Positions 32,880-44,950 are shown, numbered from the stretch's first letter. The stretch is DNA of 64,000 nt from Rhynchopus sp. YZ270_cl-10 (GCA_964035575.1 OZ037904.1:186001-250000), one strand, 5' to 3'. Numbers and translations: made by a program. The notes: generated by a model from the sequence alone, not told the origin.

Positions 32880-33116
32880 TAGGTATGGAGAGCGAGCACC
32901 TTAGAAGGAAGATCGTACGATCGTACTACGATCGTACTACGATCATTACGATCGTACTACGATCGTTACGATCGTAGTACGATCGTACGATCATAATACG
33001 ATCGTAAGTACGATCGTACTACGATCGTACTTTGATCGTAGTACGATCGTAGTGCGATCAAAAAAGAGCTGCGATCGTAAGAGATCGTACTACGATCGTA
33101 GGCAACCCGTGTTTAA

Positions 33117-34556
33117 ATGCAATAATTCTTTTGAATTTGCGGTGTTCGTTACTATTTTTTTTAAAGACGTTGACAATCAGGTCTTACCTAAAATGGTTTC
33201 CCTGAAAAAATTGAAACAAAAAAAAAGGGGGGGAGAAGGAGAAATTGCATAAATGTAGAGAAAGATGGAATGCGTAACGTTCTTCCCCTCTTTTTGTTGT
33301 TGCTGTCCTTTCTCTCTTTTTGTTTGTATCAACGAATATTTTGTACCATAACAGAGTACTCATTTATCGTTGATAGAAAAAAGAGAGAAAAAAAAAATGA
33401 ACAGATGCAAATGTGCCTCTCATACACACCACCTAAATAGAAGACACGCAAGGTGAGCGAGAAAGTCAAAAGTCTCGCGCGAGATTTTTCTTTATTTTTT
33501 CGTTTTTTTTCAAAAGTTCAAAAGTTGTAAGGTGGGAGGGGGCATAAAGAGCGACACAACAGGGAGTTGTGAACTACTTTTGTGCATTTTGTCAAAAAAA
33601 AAAAAAAATTGGACTTCACGTGCACAACACCATCGATAGTAAGTGTTACTGCAAATCCTCTACAGTAGGCCAACTTGGCGTCCGAATATGGCAGATTTGG
33701 GTTTTTTTTGGGAGATTTTGACGCCTTTTTTGGGACGTCAAAATGGCATACAGGGAACCTAGAAGAAAAAGCATGGAATAATACAAAACGTGTGGATGTC
33801 GGGGACTGCACAGGTATCAACGTTTCAAGAATACACGACGGTGAGGTAAAATGGCTTACAACGGTTGAAACCACTAGTAAAACCAGTCATTTACTTCAGT
33901 AGTGTAGGGAGGAAAAAAAAAACACACACAGTTTTGCTAAAAATGGGCACACACGTTTGCAGCGCGACAATGGGGAAACGGGGAACACATTGGTACCGGA
34001 GGACCATTGTATATTATGCTGTTTTCACGCCCTCAGTCACTGTCATCACATTCGTAATTTCGATAAACATCGGGTACAAAAAAAATGGTCAAATTGCGTT
34101 GATAAAATCCTGTTTTTTGTCACCCCTGAGTGGAATAGAAGGTAAACAAAGGTTTAAAACAAAAAACGTCTGCGGTGACGTAAAACTGTTTAGTATAGTG
34201 GAGCACACTCTAGGGTGGCTACACTAATACAACCAAGTTTTTCAAAAAAACATAACATTGTTCAAGATTGCGACGAAAATATTGCGTTTTTGGACAAAAA
34301 AAAGGGTACCTATCCAAATGAAACATTGAAAGAACAAAACATAATTCTAGATGGAACTTGAAGGATCCATCGAACAAAAAGAAAATGTGGGGGGGAAAAG
34401 GTCACATTCTCTACACCCGCATACATTTATTTTTTGCTGTCTTTTTTTCGCACAATAACACATTTTTAATCTGGAGAGTGGCGTACCTGAAAGGCTCTTC
34501 ATTTCCTTTCATTTATTTCTTTTTTTCTAAATCCCCCCAAAAAACGGGCCCCCTTT
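33117..34556. other. Spacer between the 3 kb element and the GH5 gene
   Basis: A/T-rich, with one R1/R8-type module near 33405-33440 and one inverted R3. No convincing gene. Confidence 0.5.
34193..34240 (-). repeat. R3 module, inverted
   Basis: TATAGTGGAGCACACTCTAG, GGCTACACTAATACAACC. Confidence 0.75.
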
Positions 34557-36635
34557 TTACCAGAATCGGCCACGGAGGTTTCGGATGTCCGACGGGAGCA
34601 CCGGCTGTTCCCTGGTCGTGGGGAAGCCGTTCCCCTCTGTGCATTCCGGCACGACCTGCAGCGTGGCGCATCCACCCAGGTAGCGCGAGCCATACGGGAG
34701 GGTGATGTACTTCATGTCGAGTGCCTGCGAGAAGGACCACCAGTTGCTGCTGGGGTCGAGCTGGGCGCGTGTGTCCACTCTGTGGGGGAATTGGTTGTGG
34801 TTTGTTTGTGCATAAAGCGTGAATGTGTTGATATTTTTATGACTGCAATACGATCCCACTGACTACTCCTCCTGGCCGTGAAGAGGAAACCTGAACTTTT
34901 TCCTTTTTTGATAAATTGTTGGAGTAGTGTTTTTCTTGACATACTTCCACGTCCAGAACGACCATCCCAGCTGCTGCTCGAAGGTGAAGATCTGGCGAGA
35001 CGCAAAGCTCTGGATGTGGTCCGTCCACCACTGCGTCTTTGTACGGTTCTGCAGGCTGTCATCACGACACTGACCGGCATCCCAGTTGTTCCTTGTCTTC
35101 GGGAAGCCAGGGCTACCGTTCAACATCCCCATACAATTGTCAATCGCCAGCGACCACTCACCCACAAACACCGGAAGCGAGGTGCACGACTTGAAGCTCA
35201 ACAGACCTGCATACTGGCAGGCGATATTCTCTGTAATCGTCATCTTCTGCCTGTCACAGTCCTCGTTGTCGGAGGCCACATCCGCAATGTTGAACGCATG
35301 GTACAAATGAGTGTCAATGAACACATTCGTCAAATCCACATGCCTCAACAACCACGTCCACGGAAAATGCCTGAAAGCATCATGAAACAGCAAAGGCAAT
35401 GTCTTGTAGTTCCAATACCCTGGCGGGCACGCACCACCCGCACATTCTCTGGTGCGAATTCTGTTGAGCATAAAGAGATAGAAATCGCGGACAAGAGAGA
35501 TGTCAGCGAACACCCAGGGTTCGTTGACGAGCTCGATCATGATGACAGTCTCGTTGATCCCGAGGGAGGGGAGGGTTTCGACAATCCACTCTGTCATGGC
35601 ATCAAGCGTCGCGTGGGATGCATCCATGCATTCCTTTCTGTACAGCCAGTCGTCCCCCCAGAGGTCCTGGTTGTCCTCCATCGATTTGTTCCCAGAGTTG
35701 TCGAGACCGTTCTGCGAGCACGGTGCGCCGTGCAGATCGACAATCACCTTGAGCCCCGCCTTTGTCGCCATCGCCATCACCTTATTAATCGGGTGCTCCG
35801 CACTGCCGATATCCTCTTCAGGCACGATGTAACCTTTGTTGTCGAGACCTGCCTTCTTCGCGTAGTACCACCACCCCAAAGGAAGACGCACGGTGTTCAG
35901 TTGTCCTTTACTCTTGATGTCGTCGAAATCAGCCTGCGTGTAGAACGTGGTCCAATGCTGTTTGAGGTTGTTTGTCAGCGTTGGATTGTTCGCTGCGGCA
36001 AGGGAGTATGTAAATTGATCGCGAATGTCGTCATCCCAATCCGCAAAGCCTCGGTTAATCCAGGGTTCAAGCACAAAGAGCCCCCCGATGTTTACCCCAC
36101 GAATAGGTTGGTTATCAATGTATTGAACCCAGGGAGCACTTTTCCATGGTTCTTCTTTGCGAACGGTTGGGCACGACATCGCACCGTACGCATCAAATGT
36201 GCAGTCCGCAGGGTGTTTTTCGATGCTAGAATTGAACATTCCTTCGAACCACAAATTGATAATATCAACCAACTCCTGCCCAGAGTTATCCGCAAGAATG
36301 TTAGGCCATGCACAACGTGTCGGGTCATTGCACCACTGATGCGGAAAATCGGTACAGCTATACGTATAATTCTCATATCCTGGGCGTTGCAACACAAAGA
36401 CACCACGGTTCAACCCGCAAGAGTACTGCGCGATTTGCCCGGCGAAGGTTGGGTCCAACTTTAAGGTATCGATATTGCTTGCATTCACGGAAGGAATAAT
36501 GTTGCACACCAGCTGCGACAACGTCGTCCCGACAGAAACCTGCTCCGGCTTCTGCGCGGGGTATGGATTCAGAGGGGAAGCAGCGACCAAAGAGGATACC
36601 ACTAAACACAGTGCTATAGGAGCTAGACCTTTCAT
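34557..36635 (-). CDS. Secreted GH5 exo-beta-1,3-glucanase (gene I)
   Basis: Exons 34945-36635 and 34557-34779 are joined across a 165-nt intron (GTATGT...CCACAG, phase 2), giving 637 residues. Splicing restores FWTWKVDTRAQLDPSSNWW, the usual C-terminal end of the barrel. Signal peptide at 1-19, starting at MKGLAPIALC. Family hallmarks of the GH5 exo-glucanases: RGVNIGGLFVLEPWI (179-193), NTVRLPLGWW, CSQNGLDNSG, the acid/base Glu in NEP (E372) and the nucleophile in VGEWS (E493). It should release glucose from beta-1,3-glucans such as laminarin or paramylon outside the cell or in a digestive vacuole. Residues 30-170 before the barrel are not assigned. The intron carries a truncated R4 and another dispersed repeat. 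Confidence 0.92.
34829..34930 (+). repeat. R10 repeat and truncated R4 inside the GH5 intron
   Basis: ACTGCAATACGATCCCACTG matches the spacer at about 7484-7503 (ACTGCAATACGCTCCCATTG). GATAAATTGTTGGAGTAGTG is the left end of R4. Confidence 0.6.
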
Positions 36636-36707
36636 TATTTTTTTTTTTTTTTTGTGTATTTTTTTTGGGAAAGTGGGTGTTTTTCCGTCCCTTCTGCTTT
36701 TTTTTTT

Positions 36708-36745
36708 CTGTGTTGTATGAGAAGCAGAAAAAGAAGAGGGTTTTT
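36708..36745 (-). promoter_or_regulatory. Candidate trans-splice acceptor of the GH5 gene
   Basis: CTCTTCTTTTTCTGCTTCTC then ATACAACACAG, about 70 nt before the start. Confidence 0.4.
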
Positions 36746-36810
36746 GTGAGGAAGGGGTGTACAAATGTTGTTACTTAAATGAGAAGAAGCATCCTTTATT
36801 TATTACCCCA

Positions 36811-37002
36811 TTTTGTTTTCGTAACGCCAAACTCTTTAACCTTTTGTTTGTTTGCTTGAGCTTACCGAATCGCTCAACTGCGATGGGAAGAATCGTGCGT
36901 GTTTTGATCTCGTCACTGGAATTCTTTCAGATGGAATTCGAGATCTGAACCGCTACGATAATTTGAGAAATCCAGAAAGCTTCAGAGATAATGAAATCCC
37001 CA
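36811..37002 (+). repeat. Repeat A, copy 1 (left end of unit 1)
   Basis: 192 bp, identical over its whole length to 39482-39673. It starts TTTTGTTTTCGTAACGCC and ends GATAATGAAATCCCCA. Confidence 0.9.
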
Positions 37003-39319
37003 GGGTGGGCGCGAAAAACGGAATTCAAATAAGACTTGACTTGAAATACAACAGACCACTCGTGAACAGTGAACCATGGTATGTGACCGGCTGTACCGGG
37101 GGGTGGACTCCAACCATGCAATCCTACAATCCATTTCGTGGTTTACATCTGATATGTACTACATCGGCTTCCACTCATCAGCCAGATGAACGTATAAAAT
37201 GACGAAGCCGGTAAGCCACGAAACGAGGCATCTAGCATCCTGACATATTGAATGCCTCGACGGCCCTAATCCGTTTGAGCGCAGTCGGGGGGGGGGCATC
37301 CGTGGGAATGTCTTGCAGAGGTCACTTCACTGCTCCGGAGCAGGAAGACGTCTGCCAGTGCATAGCGGAACACGGAGTCGTGAAGAGATGGATTTCGATC
37401 TCTCCGTAAAGAAAAATCTTGTGTCACGCACAGCAGAAAAGAAACGGAGCCCGACGAAGTTCTAGCAGCGAACGCAGCTCTCATTTAAGCGACCACGCGA
37501 CCGAGGGGAATGCTGAAGAGCGGGGCCTTCTACCCAGAGAAAGCACTCTACAGCTAGCCTCTGGCCGGCCTGCATTAGGACACTCTTACCTTTCCGGTTG
37601 ATCTTAACCGCAGGGATTATGATGACAACCTCTTAGAAGAAGCCTCATCACTCCCTCTTGTCCGTGCAGACTGGATTCGCTCACACCCCATAGCTTCGGG
37701 TCTGCGGGTCCTTCTAAACAACTCAGTATTCCTCCTTTGGGTCTTTCTCGCAAAGCATTGGAATGAGCCACAATGGAATGCACCGTATGGGTTACTACCG
37801 GTTGGAGTGTTTTAGCGAAGGCCACTGAACTCTGGAGTATAAAGGAGCTATGAAGAACTGCGGTCATGGCAAACTTAGTCAGGGTCGCGGTCCTGTATAA
37901 AGGGGTTCTTGCCTGCCGGCATCAGCGGAACCACAAGCACAGTAGGAATGACGTGCCTCTCAAGACGTGATGTAGAAAGAAAGTGGTTCGTTTTCTTAGA
38001 GACCTTACCAAAGGCAAGTAAACACGACGCATGCGACAGCAACATAGACCTTTGCCCATCTGCGCCTTCTTTTCAACTAAGCCGCCATCACCTAGCGCCT
38101 TCGCCATACTGCTAAGCTACTCAAGAACAAGAACGCAGTGCTCAGACGATACCTATCCAAACCCTCTGGCGATACCTTGCCTCTGCACTTCGTAGGTGTG
38201 GTCGGTCAGCAACTAGCAGTCACGCATCTCGGGGAGGAGTGCAAGCCGACCATCAGTGATCAGCCAGTGCACATAGCCTCGAAGTAGCGCATCACCTCCA
38301 GGTAGATCGTGGTAAGGACCGCCTGCTCCTGTGGCGGCAGTGATGTGGACTGCGCAAAACCCGACTGCCACACATTCACGAGCTGTGGAAGAAGAGGTGT
38401 CGGCATCTTATCCGTGCACCCCAGATGAACGCGCCACCCTACAGTAGGGACGAATGTGAAGTGAAGCTGTGGCCAGAAAGTTGTGTGACGTTGACAGAGA
38501 AGACGTGGAGAAGCGCTGCAACAGGGCACAGGCGGCGTGCATGACTGAGGCGTCCTGAGAGAAGGATTGATATTGCAAGCCTTTGATCGGATGGCAAACG
38601 TTCTCTTCTTACACACACAGTACGAAAAACACCGCAGCAGCAGCAGCAGCAGCAGCAGCAATCCTACAGCGACGGGTAGAATCTTGCACCCAGGGATCAG
38701 CCTCACCACGAGACGTCCATTGCTAGGCTGTGTCGTTTGGGTAGGCACATGGAGAAGGAGGGCTTACGCAGGTTGGTACATGGTCCAGCTAAACACCCGC
38801 ACAGCGTCCAAACTCAGCGAAGACTGCGGAGTATACCGTCAGCACCTGCGCTGACGACCAGCCGTACACGAGGATGGACAGCGTGGTGTTCATCATCACT
38901 ATGAATACGCCCAGTGCAAACGACCTCTACGGCGCCGAGCGGGGGTCTCCGTCCCGACTGTCTGGCACCCGTCCCGCAGGTCATCTTAAGCAGTGTAGGC
39001 CAGGTGCGAGGATGGAAGCCAGCGTTGCCGTCAAGGTATATAACGAGCGTTGACCACCCACAAGATCACTATGAAGTGCAGGAGGAAGCGGTGAGGTGCA
39101 TGGAGGGCAGATGAAGAGAGGGCAGACATAACGACCTAGTCAGGGAGGGTGTGCCCAGCAACTAAGGGAATAACGACGGTGTCCGTCATTCCCAAGACAG
39201 TGTCGCAGGCCGAAGCTACAAGGCCTTGGTGTCATTGCGTGACTGCCCCACGAGGGCTGCAAGGATAAACGTGAACCACGATACCGTAGAGAGTTACTCA
39301 GGAGCGGGTGGGTGGGAGA
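37003..39319. other. Interior of head-to-tail unit 1
   Basis: Lacks the A/T homopolymers typical of other spacers. It holds an R2 copy (37030-37148) and a minus-strand coding-like stretch (38260-38748) with a Leu run from a GCA repeat and then FWPQLHFTFVPTVGWRVHLG. No intact gene is recognised. Confidence 0.5.
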
Positions 39320-39484
39320 AAATTTTAATGTCATGGTCACGTTTGCATAACATCAGAAATCATATCGCATGATTTTGGAATCGGTTGCAGAAATCATCTC
39401 TCATGATTTCTGAATCGGTTGCAGAGTTGGCTAGCCGAAAACAAAAAGGCTGATATTTGGTTGCACAAAATATAATCCTTCTTT
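39320..39484 (+). repeat. Repeat B, copy 1 (right end of unit 1)
   Basis: 165 bp matching 43422-43585. It contains two tandem hairpins of type CAGAAATCAT...ATGATTT, each followed by GAATCGGTTGCAGA. Confidence 0.9.
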
Positions 39485-39673
39485 TGTTTTCGTAACGCCA
39501 AACTCTTTAACCTTTTGTTTGTTTGCTTGAGCTTACCGAATCGCTCAACTGCGATGGGAAGAATCGTGCGTGTTTTGATCTCGTCACTGGAATTCTTTCA
39601 GATGGAATTCGAGATCTGAACCGCTACGATAATTTGAGAAATCCAGAAAGCTTCAGAGATAATGAAATCCCCA
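39482..39673 (+). repeat. Repeat A, copy 2 (left end of unit 2)
   Basis: Abuts repeat B copy 1, so the two units join head to tail. Confidence 0.9.
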
Positions 39674-41539
39674 ACGCAGATCTCTGGCTTTCATATCCCA
39701 ACGCAGGTGAGGAGTTCATCGGGATGAAGAAGGACGAGAACGACGGAACCATGATGTCAGGGAGAGCACTGCGCGGCAAGGGTTCGTGTCATACTTAACG
39801 TTGAAGTCTAGCGTATCGCACACAAGCTCATGCAGCTGTACGACGCGTCGAGCCACACCCAATATCACACGTACAGCCAGCCACCACCGCCGACGCCCAC
39901 ATTGATAGTCGTCGTTGAACACACCACCAGCTTCCCAGACCTGCCGCTCGGCACGCAGAAGGCATTCGGCACAGAAGGATTCTCGCCCAGCATCAGATTC
40001 ATGGAGTGCCCTCCACCGGCTCACAAGCGACCACAGCCACATCACCGTTGTAGGCCCGGAAAGTGCGGAAGTCCAAGCGGTGCACCACAGTCCCAAACAC
40101 AGACACGACATCGGTACACGGTCTCAGCTTAGTGTCGTTAAACATGCCAGAGTAATTCGATGTCCAGACATTGTGACACAGAGGTACCCACCACATCGGC
40201 CAGAACAGCACGCGTCGCTGCCAAGGTCCGTGCTGCCTCCATCCGTAGTCAGGATCGCTCTGGCGGGTCGTCTGGAGGATGATATGAAACAGCCACGGCC
40301 TGGAGTGTCGTGTGTCCACCTTGCAAGGTGGCTGGTCACGCGCCAGTCGATGTTCCATACACCACTCTAGGCTGACGCAGTCACTGGCGGCGGAGTGACA
40401 TAACCCAGCGGCACTGCAGGTCGTGCACGCCTACGGCATCGTCGTGGTGCTCGTCGCACGAGGTACAGAGAAGATGAAGTCGTAGCTGGGGAAGTAGCAC
40501 TCGGTCGCAGACGCAGTCTTGCTGGTCCCAGGGGCGGACGCCGTGCCCACATTATCACGCAGCCTGGGTCGCGGGCGGTGGCGCATAAGGTCGACGCTGT
40601 AGGGACCCCACCACGTCCGTGGGTACGAAGATGGTCCGCGAGAGCGGGACGACAAACCAATCACACTTGAAAAAGAGTAACGCCGGACATCGCAGGAGGA
40701 GAAAGACTGAACCGACAACGTTGCGAGACCCGCAAACCCGCAAAGCCTCTATTCATACATCAGGCATGTAGGTATAGAAGTCATGTATACCCTGATGGAC
40801 AGGCAGGGAATGCGCAAGGGGGGCCTTGCAAAATTGAATGTGCTGTTGGAGAACTTTTCGAGACACTGCAGCACTGTGTGGAATAGATTGAGGTTGCTGC
40901 TGGGGTATTGTACTCGGCGCAACAGTTTTCTCATGACAGCCAGGGACAGAATAACAGGAACGTCCGTCCATGCATCTCAGAGAAATCAAAACTGTACAAA
41001 AGGGGGCGCTCCACACCAGGAGTGTTTCCGACAGCTCCAAGAAGGAAGAGTACCTTGTTACAAACAACCAAGACAACCTCGCAGGTCAGAGTTCCTATCA
41101 CACGCAGGCAGCCATGCGAATAGATTCACTCTAATTTGATACTCAAAACCACCCAGCACACTCTCGGGTCGGTCAGAGCTCTACTCACACGCAGACATTG
41201 AAAACCGAGAGGAGGAGTCTGCAGACACCACACACAAGCTGTCCACAAACCAATCCAACAGCACTGCATGACTGTGATAAACGTGACGTGAAATACAAAG
41301 CCCTCCCGTGGCAGTGTACCACTACAGATCATAAGAGGAACGCACTCCTCCCGTACATCTCCACCTTCGACACAAGATAACACATCACACATATACCACA
41401 GACCCGACAGACGTAACAGAGACTGGAGAGAAAGAGGCGAACAAGATGAGGCATGAAAGGAAGGGGAACGAAGAAGAGGAAGGACGCTACCTTACACCAA
41501 GCAGATAGGAAGCTAGCACCACATCACTGAGACACGAGT

Positions 41540-42092
41540 AAGTCGGATGAGCCAGGACTCTCACGCTTGGTCAGCATCAACAGTAAGTAACAGTACTAGC
41601 GTCTGAGGGAAAAGACTCAAGACACACTACCACAAACCACTGAGACAGATCAGTCTGAGTTAGAGAACGGCTTGCAAGGCAAACCCAGCCTCACGTACAA
41701 AGTCGCCTTTAAGCTCAGCGAAAGGTACAACTTCATACAGACAGACAGACCATTGTGTGGAGGTGACTGATTCCCAAACCAGCCATGCAGCAGTGCACAG
41801 GTAAGGGTGCTCTAGTCAACACAGGGAGTCAGACCACAGTGAGGAAAACCTGAAGACAAAATCTTATAAACCACTGAAACAGCACTGATTGATAAAGAGA
41901 AAATATTGAAAGGGCAAAAGCCAGACTCTCGTGCCTAGACACCTTCAAAAAAAAATTAAGTGAGAGCTCCCAAACAGACACCTGAGGAAAAACCGAGGTC
42001 ACACTATCACACACCACTGCAACAGCACAGTATGAGATTAGAGAAAAGAGTGTAAGATAGAGCCAAGCCTCTCGTGCTTAGTCATCCTTAAA
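41540..42092 (+). repeat. Cluster of four R1-like hairpin modules
   Basis: Cores GATGAGCCAGGACTCTCACG, AACCCAGCCTCACG, AAAGCCAGACTCTCGTGCC and GAGCCAAGCCTCTCGTGC occur at intervals of 100-230 bp. Stems vary in sequence but stay complementary (for example CCAAG/CTTGG). Confidence 0.5.
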
Positions 42093-42317
42093 ATGAGAAT
42101 TCACACAGCTAGTCTTACCTCCCAAGGCGTCCACACAGGCAGAAAACGCACAAACAACAATAAAAGCTTATCTCATGCTGCCGGAGCACACTGAGTTCCA
42201 CACCTGCGACATGGGTGGCACTATGCTGCCTGACTGCTCCCTTGGCACACCACTTCAGTACTGCAACACCCAGACAGTCATGCGAACAGAGAGGAAGTGT
42301 CTGAAAACCCAGGCAGA

Positions 42318-42905
42318 CCTAGTGCAAGAGTGGTTAGTTATAGCAGTAGCAGTAGCAGTAGTCATCCAGTGATCTAAACCAGATGCTCACTCAGGCAGAC
42401 CTAGTGCAAGAGTGGTTATTGTAGCAGTAGCAGTAGCAGTAGTCATCCGGTGATCTAAACCAGGCTCACTCAGGCAGACCTAGTGCAAGAGTGGTTATTG
42501 TAGCAGTAGCAGTAGCAGTAGTCATCCGGTGATCTAAACCAGGCTCACTCAGGCAGACCTAGTGCAAGAGTGGTTATTGTAGCAGTAGCGTTAATGTAGC
42601 AGTAGCAGTAGCAGTAGCAGTAGCAGTAGCAGTAGCAGTAGCAGTAGCAGTAGCAGTAGCAGTAGCAGTAGCAGTAGCAGTAGCAGTAGCAGTAGCAGTA
42701 GCAGTAGCAGTAGCAGTAGCAGTAGCAGTAGCAGTAGCAGTAGCAGTAGCAGTAGCAGTAGCAGTAGCAGTAGCAGTAGCAGTAGCAGTAGCAGTAGCAG
42801 TAGCAGTAGCAGTAGCAGTAGCAGTAGCAGTAGCAGTAGCAGTAGTCATCCAGTGATCTAAACCAGATGCTCACTCAGGCAGACCTAGTGCAAGAGTGGT
42901 TATTT
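42318..42905 (+). repeat. Minisatellite (about 78 bp) with expanded GTAGCA hexamer
   Basis: Units begin CAGGCAGACCTAGTGCAAGA and end GTGATCTAAACCAG. The short (GTAGCA)n inside the unit has expanded to about 250 bp (42596-42844) in one unit. Confidence 0.9.
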
Positions 42906-43421
42906 GTAGCAGTAGAAGAATGGGTCAGAGTACTTGTGTATATAGCCATACGTATAAACAATTCAAGATCTAAAAGTGAAGTTAATGATGCAGACACCTC
43001 CCGCTGACCCACGTACGATGCCAGCACGATGAAAGCACAAGTACCTATCTAAAGATGAACCCAAGCCTCGTGGGCTTATTCAGCACACAAAAGAGTGCAC
43101 GCGGATAACACAAAACAGACGGACGAAACAGACACCAGCGTGAACAGGACGAACAGGACGGGGCGAGGGAAGCCCAACCGGGAAACAAGAGGGGAGGCTT
43201 TCTTTTTCTCTGAGGGAGATGGGAGGGGAGAGGGGGGGGTTGGCTAGTCTCTACCACCTAGGGCAAAACCGTATGGACACAATAAGTAGAATCAGAGTTC
43301 AAGAAGCGAGCTACCGTCAAGTCGTAGCATCGTTAAGAGATCAAGTGAACAGAGATTCTTTAGTGTCACGTTCGCGATTTACACAACCTTGAAAACCATA
43401 CCGATGATTTCCTAATTGTAG

Positions 43422-43585
43422 AAATTTTAATGTCATGGTCACGTTTGCATAACATCAGAAATCATATCGCATGATTTTGGAATCGGTTGCAGAAATCATC
43501 TCTCATGATTTCTGAATCGGTTGCAGAGTTGGCTAGCCGAAAACAAAAAGGCTGATATTTGGTTGCACAAAATATAATCCTTCTT
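43422..43585 (+). repeat. Repeat B, copy 2 (right end of unit 2)
   Basis: Same double hairpin as copy 1; followed by a T-run and an R3. Confidence 0.9.
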
Positions 43586-43597
43586 TTTTTTTTTTTT

Positions 43598-43644
43598 GAA
43601 AAATTGGTTTTAGATTAGTGTAGACCCGAGGGTACTTCACTATA
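43598..43644 (+). repeat. R3 module
   Basis: GAAAAATTGGTTTTAGATTA, GTGTAGACCCGAGG, TTCACTATA. Confidence 0.65.
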
Positions 43645-44029
43645 CCCTTTTTTGTGTTGTAAAACAGTACGACACAAAAAAAAAAAAGTAAAACCAGAGA
43701 CACATCGACGTTTAAATTTTGAGAAATAGGGGGTTTTCTGAGGAAAAGCATTTCCTTCATTGAGAGACAATCAATTTTACTGTTCTTCCCCAAAGGGAAA
43801 GTTCAACATAATATATTATGCAAATCAATAAATTGATCGCATAGGAGGAGGGATCAATAAAAAATGTTCCCATCTTTCTTAGAGAAGCAAAAAAAGAGCA
43901 GCGTGCACAATAAAAAAAACTGTGGGATGGATAGGGATAGACATAGAACCATCAAAAGTTTAAAAATTTTTTTTTGGGTTTAACACAAAGTTGGTATTAC
44001 CACTCCGAGTTGCACCAAAGAAAAACAAA

Positions 44030-44089
44030 AGAGACGTTGAAAGTGCAAAAAACGCCTCACCGTTCATCGGCGGACGCAGGGGACACTGA
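44030..44089 (+). repeat. R5 hairpin module
   Basis: GACGTTGAAAGTGC, AACGCCTCACCGTTCATCGG, CGGACGCAGG, GACACTG. Confidence 0.7.
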
Positions 44090-44255
44090 AAGAAGAAAAA
44101 AAAAAACAGAACGCTGCTTAGTTGGCATCTAAACACCCCTCGTTGCTTAGTCACCTTCTGATAAAACAAAAATAGGGGGCGTCAAATGAATCAGAAATCG
44201 TCAGCTAGGCTTAGAGATGCTTCAGATTAGACACAACACACTTTTTTCTTCTTTA

Positions 44256-44371
44256 GATAAATTGTTAGCATAGTGTAAGTTGCCTCGGGTTGTGTTGCCA
44301 CAGTTTTGTGCAAATCTCCACTTTCTTTTTTATAATATCGACAATCACCCCCCCTGTCCGAGGACGGGTAC
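44256..44371 (+). repeat. R4 module followed by R7
   Basis: R4: GATAAATTGTTAGCATAGTG, GTTGCCTCGGG, AAATCTCCACTTT. R7 (44335-44371): TCGACAATCACC, CCGAGGACGGGTACTG. Confidence 0.65.
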
Positions 44372-44805
44372 TGGAGGCCTTCCTAATTTTCTTAATACGA
44401 AGTGGTAAGGATATTATTCTCGCGTTTTTTCCTTTTTTTTTTTGACCCTATTTTCCCAACCCCAATACTTCTTTCATCAGAAGGAGTGCCTCATTGTCTT
44501 AAGAACTCAGGGGAAGGTCTTTTTCGGGTACTTTTGTTTTTTTCGCTTCGACAATCACCACTTTTTGTTTTCCCCTTTTTTTTCAACCAATCACCTCAAA
44601 AGCCTATTTTTTGAGGCGTTCTTCGGTCCGAATCTTAATCAATTTACGTACCCTTTGGAGAGCACTCTTTTTCAGAGGGGGGAATTTACCCCTTTTTTTA
44701 TTATTTTTGTTTTCCCCCTCTCCCTTTCCCCCTATTTCCTCTATGACACATAACACATTACAATACTATCGAATGAGACATTACAAAAAAAAGAGAAATT
44801 GAAAA

Positions 44806-44921
44806 TGGTGCTCCGGGAGGGGTCGATATTGACAGGTCGCTGACACAAGGGACTCTATACACACACCCCCTGAAATTGACAGGTCGCCGACAAGGTAGTT
44901 GACCGACTTCCGAAAGCACCA
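44806..44921 (+). mobile_element. R6 MITE, 116 bp
   Basis: TGGTGCTCCGGGAGGGGTCG to CGAAAGCACCA; flanks GAAAA and AAAAA differ at one base. Confidence 0.8.
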
Positions 44922-44950
44922 AAAAAGTAACAAAAAAAAAAAAAAAACAC

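Larger units (their letters stand above)
30128..33112. mobile_element. CAYGG-family inverted-repeat element with ACGATCGT arrays, about 3 kb
   Basis: Inverted ends ACACGGGTTGCCTACGATCG are followed on both sides by arrays of the self-complementary octamer ACGATCGT (about 30139-30250 and 32910-33100). The flanks can be read two ways: a TTAA duplication around ACACGG ends, or a 6-bp ATTAAA/TTTAAA pair around CACGG ends. The second matches the elements at 23.9 and 57.2 kb. Inside are a 1.18 kb core also found at 62.8 kb, a coding-like island, an inverted R3 and a 57-bp tandem repeat. No transposase seen. Confidence 0.85.
39674..43421. other. Interior of head-to-tail unit 2
   Basis: Unlike unit 1 in sequence. 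Minus-strand coding-like stretches (about 39880-40358, for example WWVPLCHNVWTSNYSGMF) change frame and look decayed. Further right lie an R2 fragment (41281-41330), a run of R1-like modules and a minisatellite. Confidence 0.5.

Noticed and set aside
30124-33116. Calling the 3 kb element piggyBac on the basis of flanking TTAA
   Set aside because: The ends also fit a 6-bp duplication with CACGG termini shared by two other elements here, and no transposase is present to decide.
34878-36464. A 528-codon plus-strand frame opposite the GH5 gene
   Set aside because: It is the antisense shadow of a strong GH5 coding sequence with signal peptide and catalytic motifs.
42545-42874. Open frames through the GTAGCA hexamer array
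   Set aside because: They encode only two- or three-residue repeats from the microsatellite and have no flanking coding sequence.
36811-43585. Reading repeats A and B as terminal repeats of a retrotransposon
   Set aside because: The order A-B-A-B has different sequences at the two ends of each unit, and no reverse transcriptase or integrase motifs are visible.
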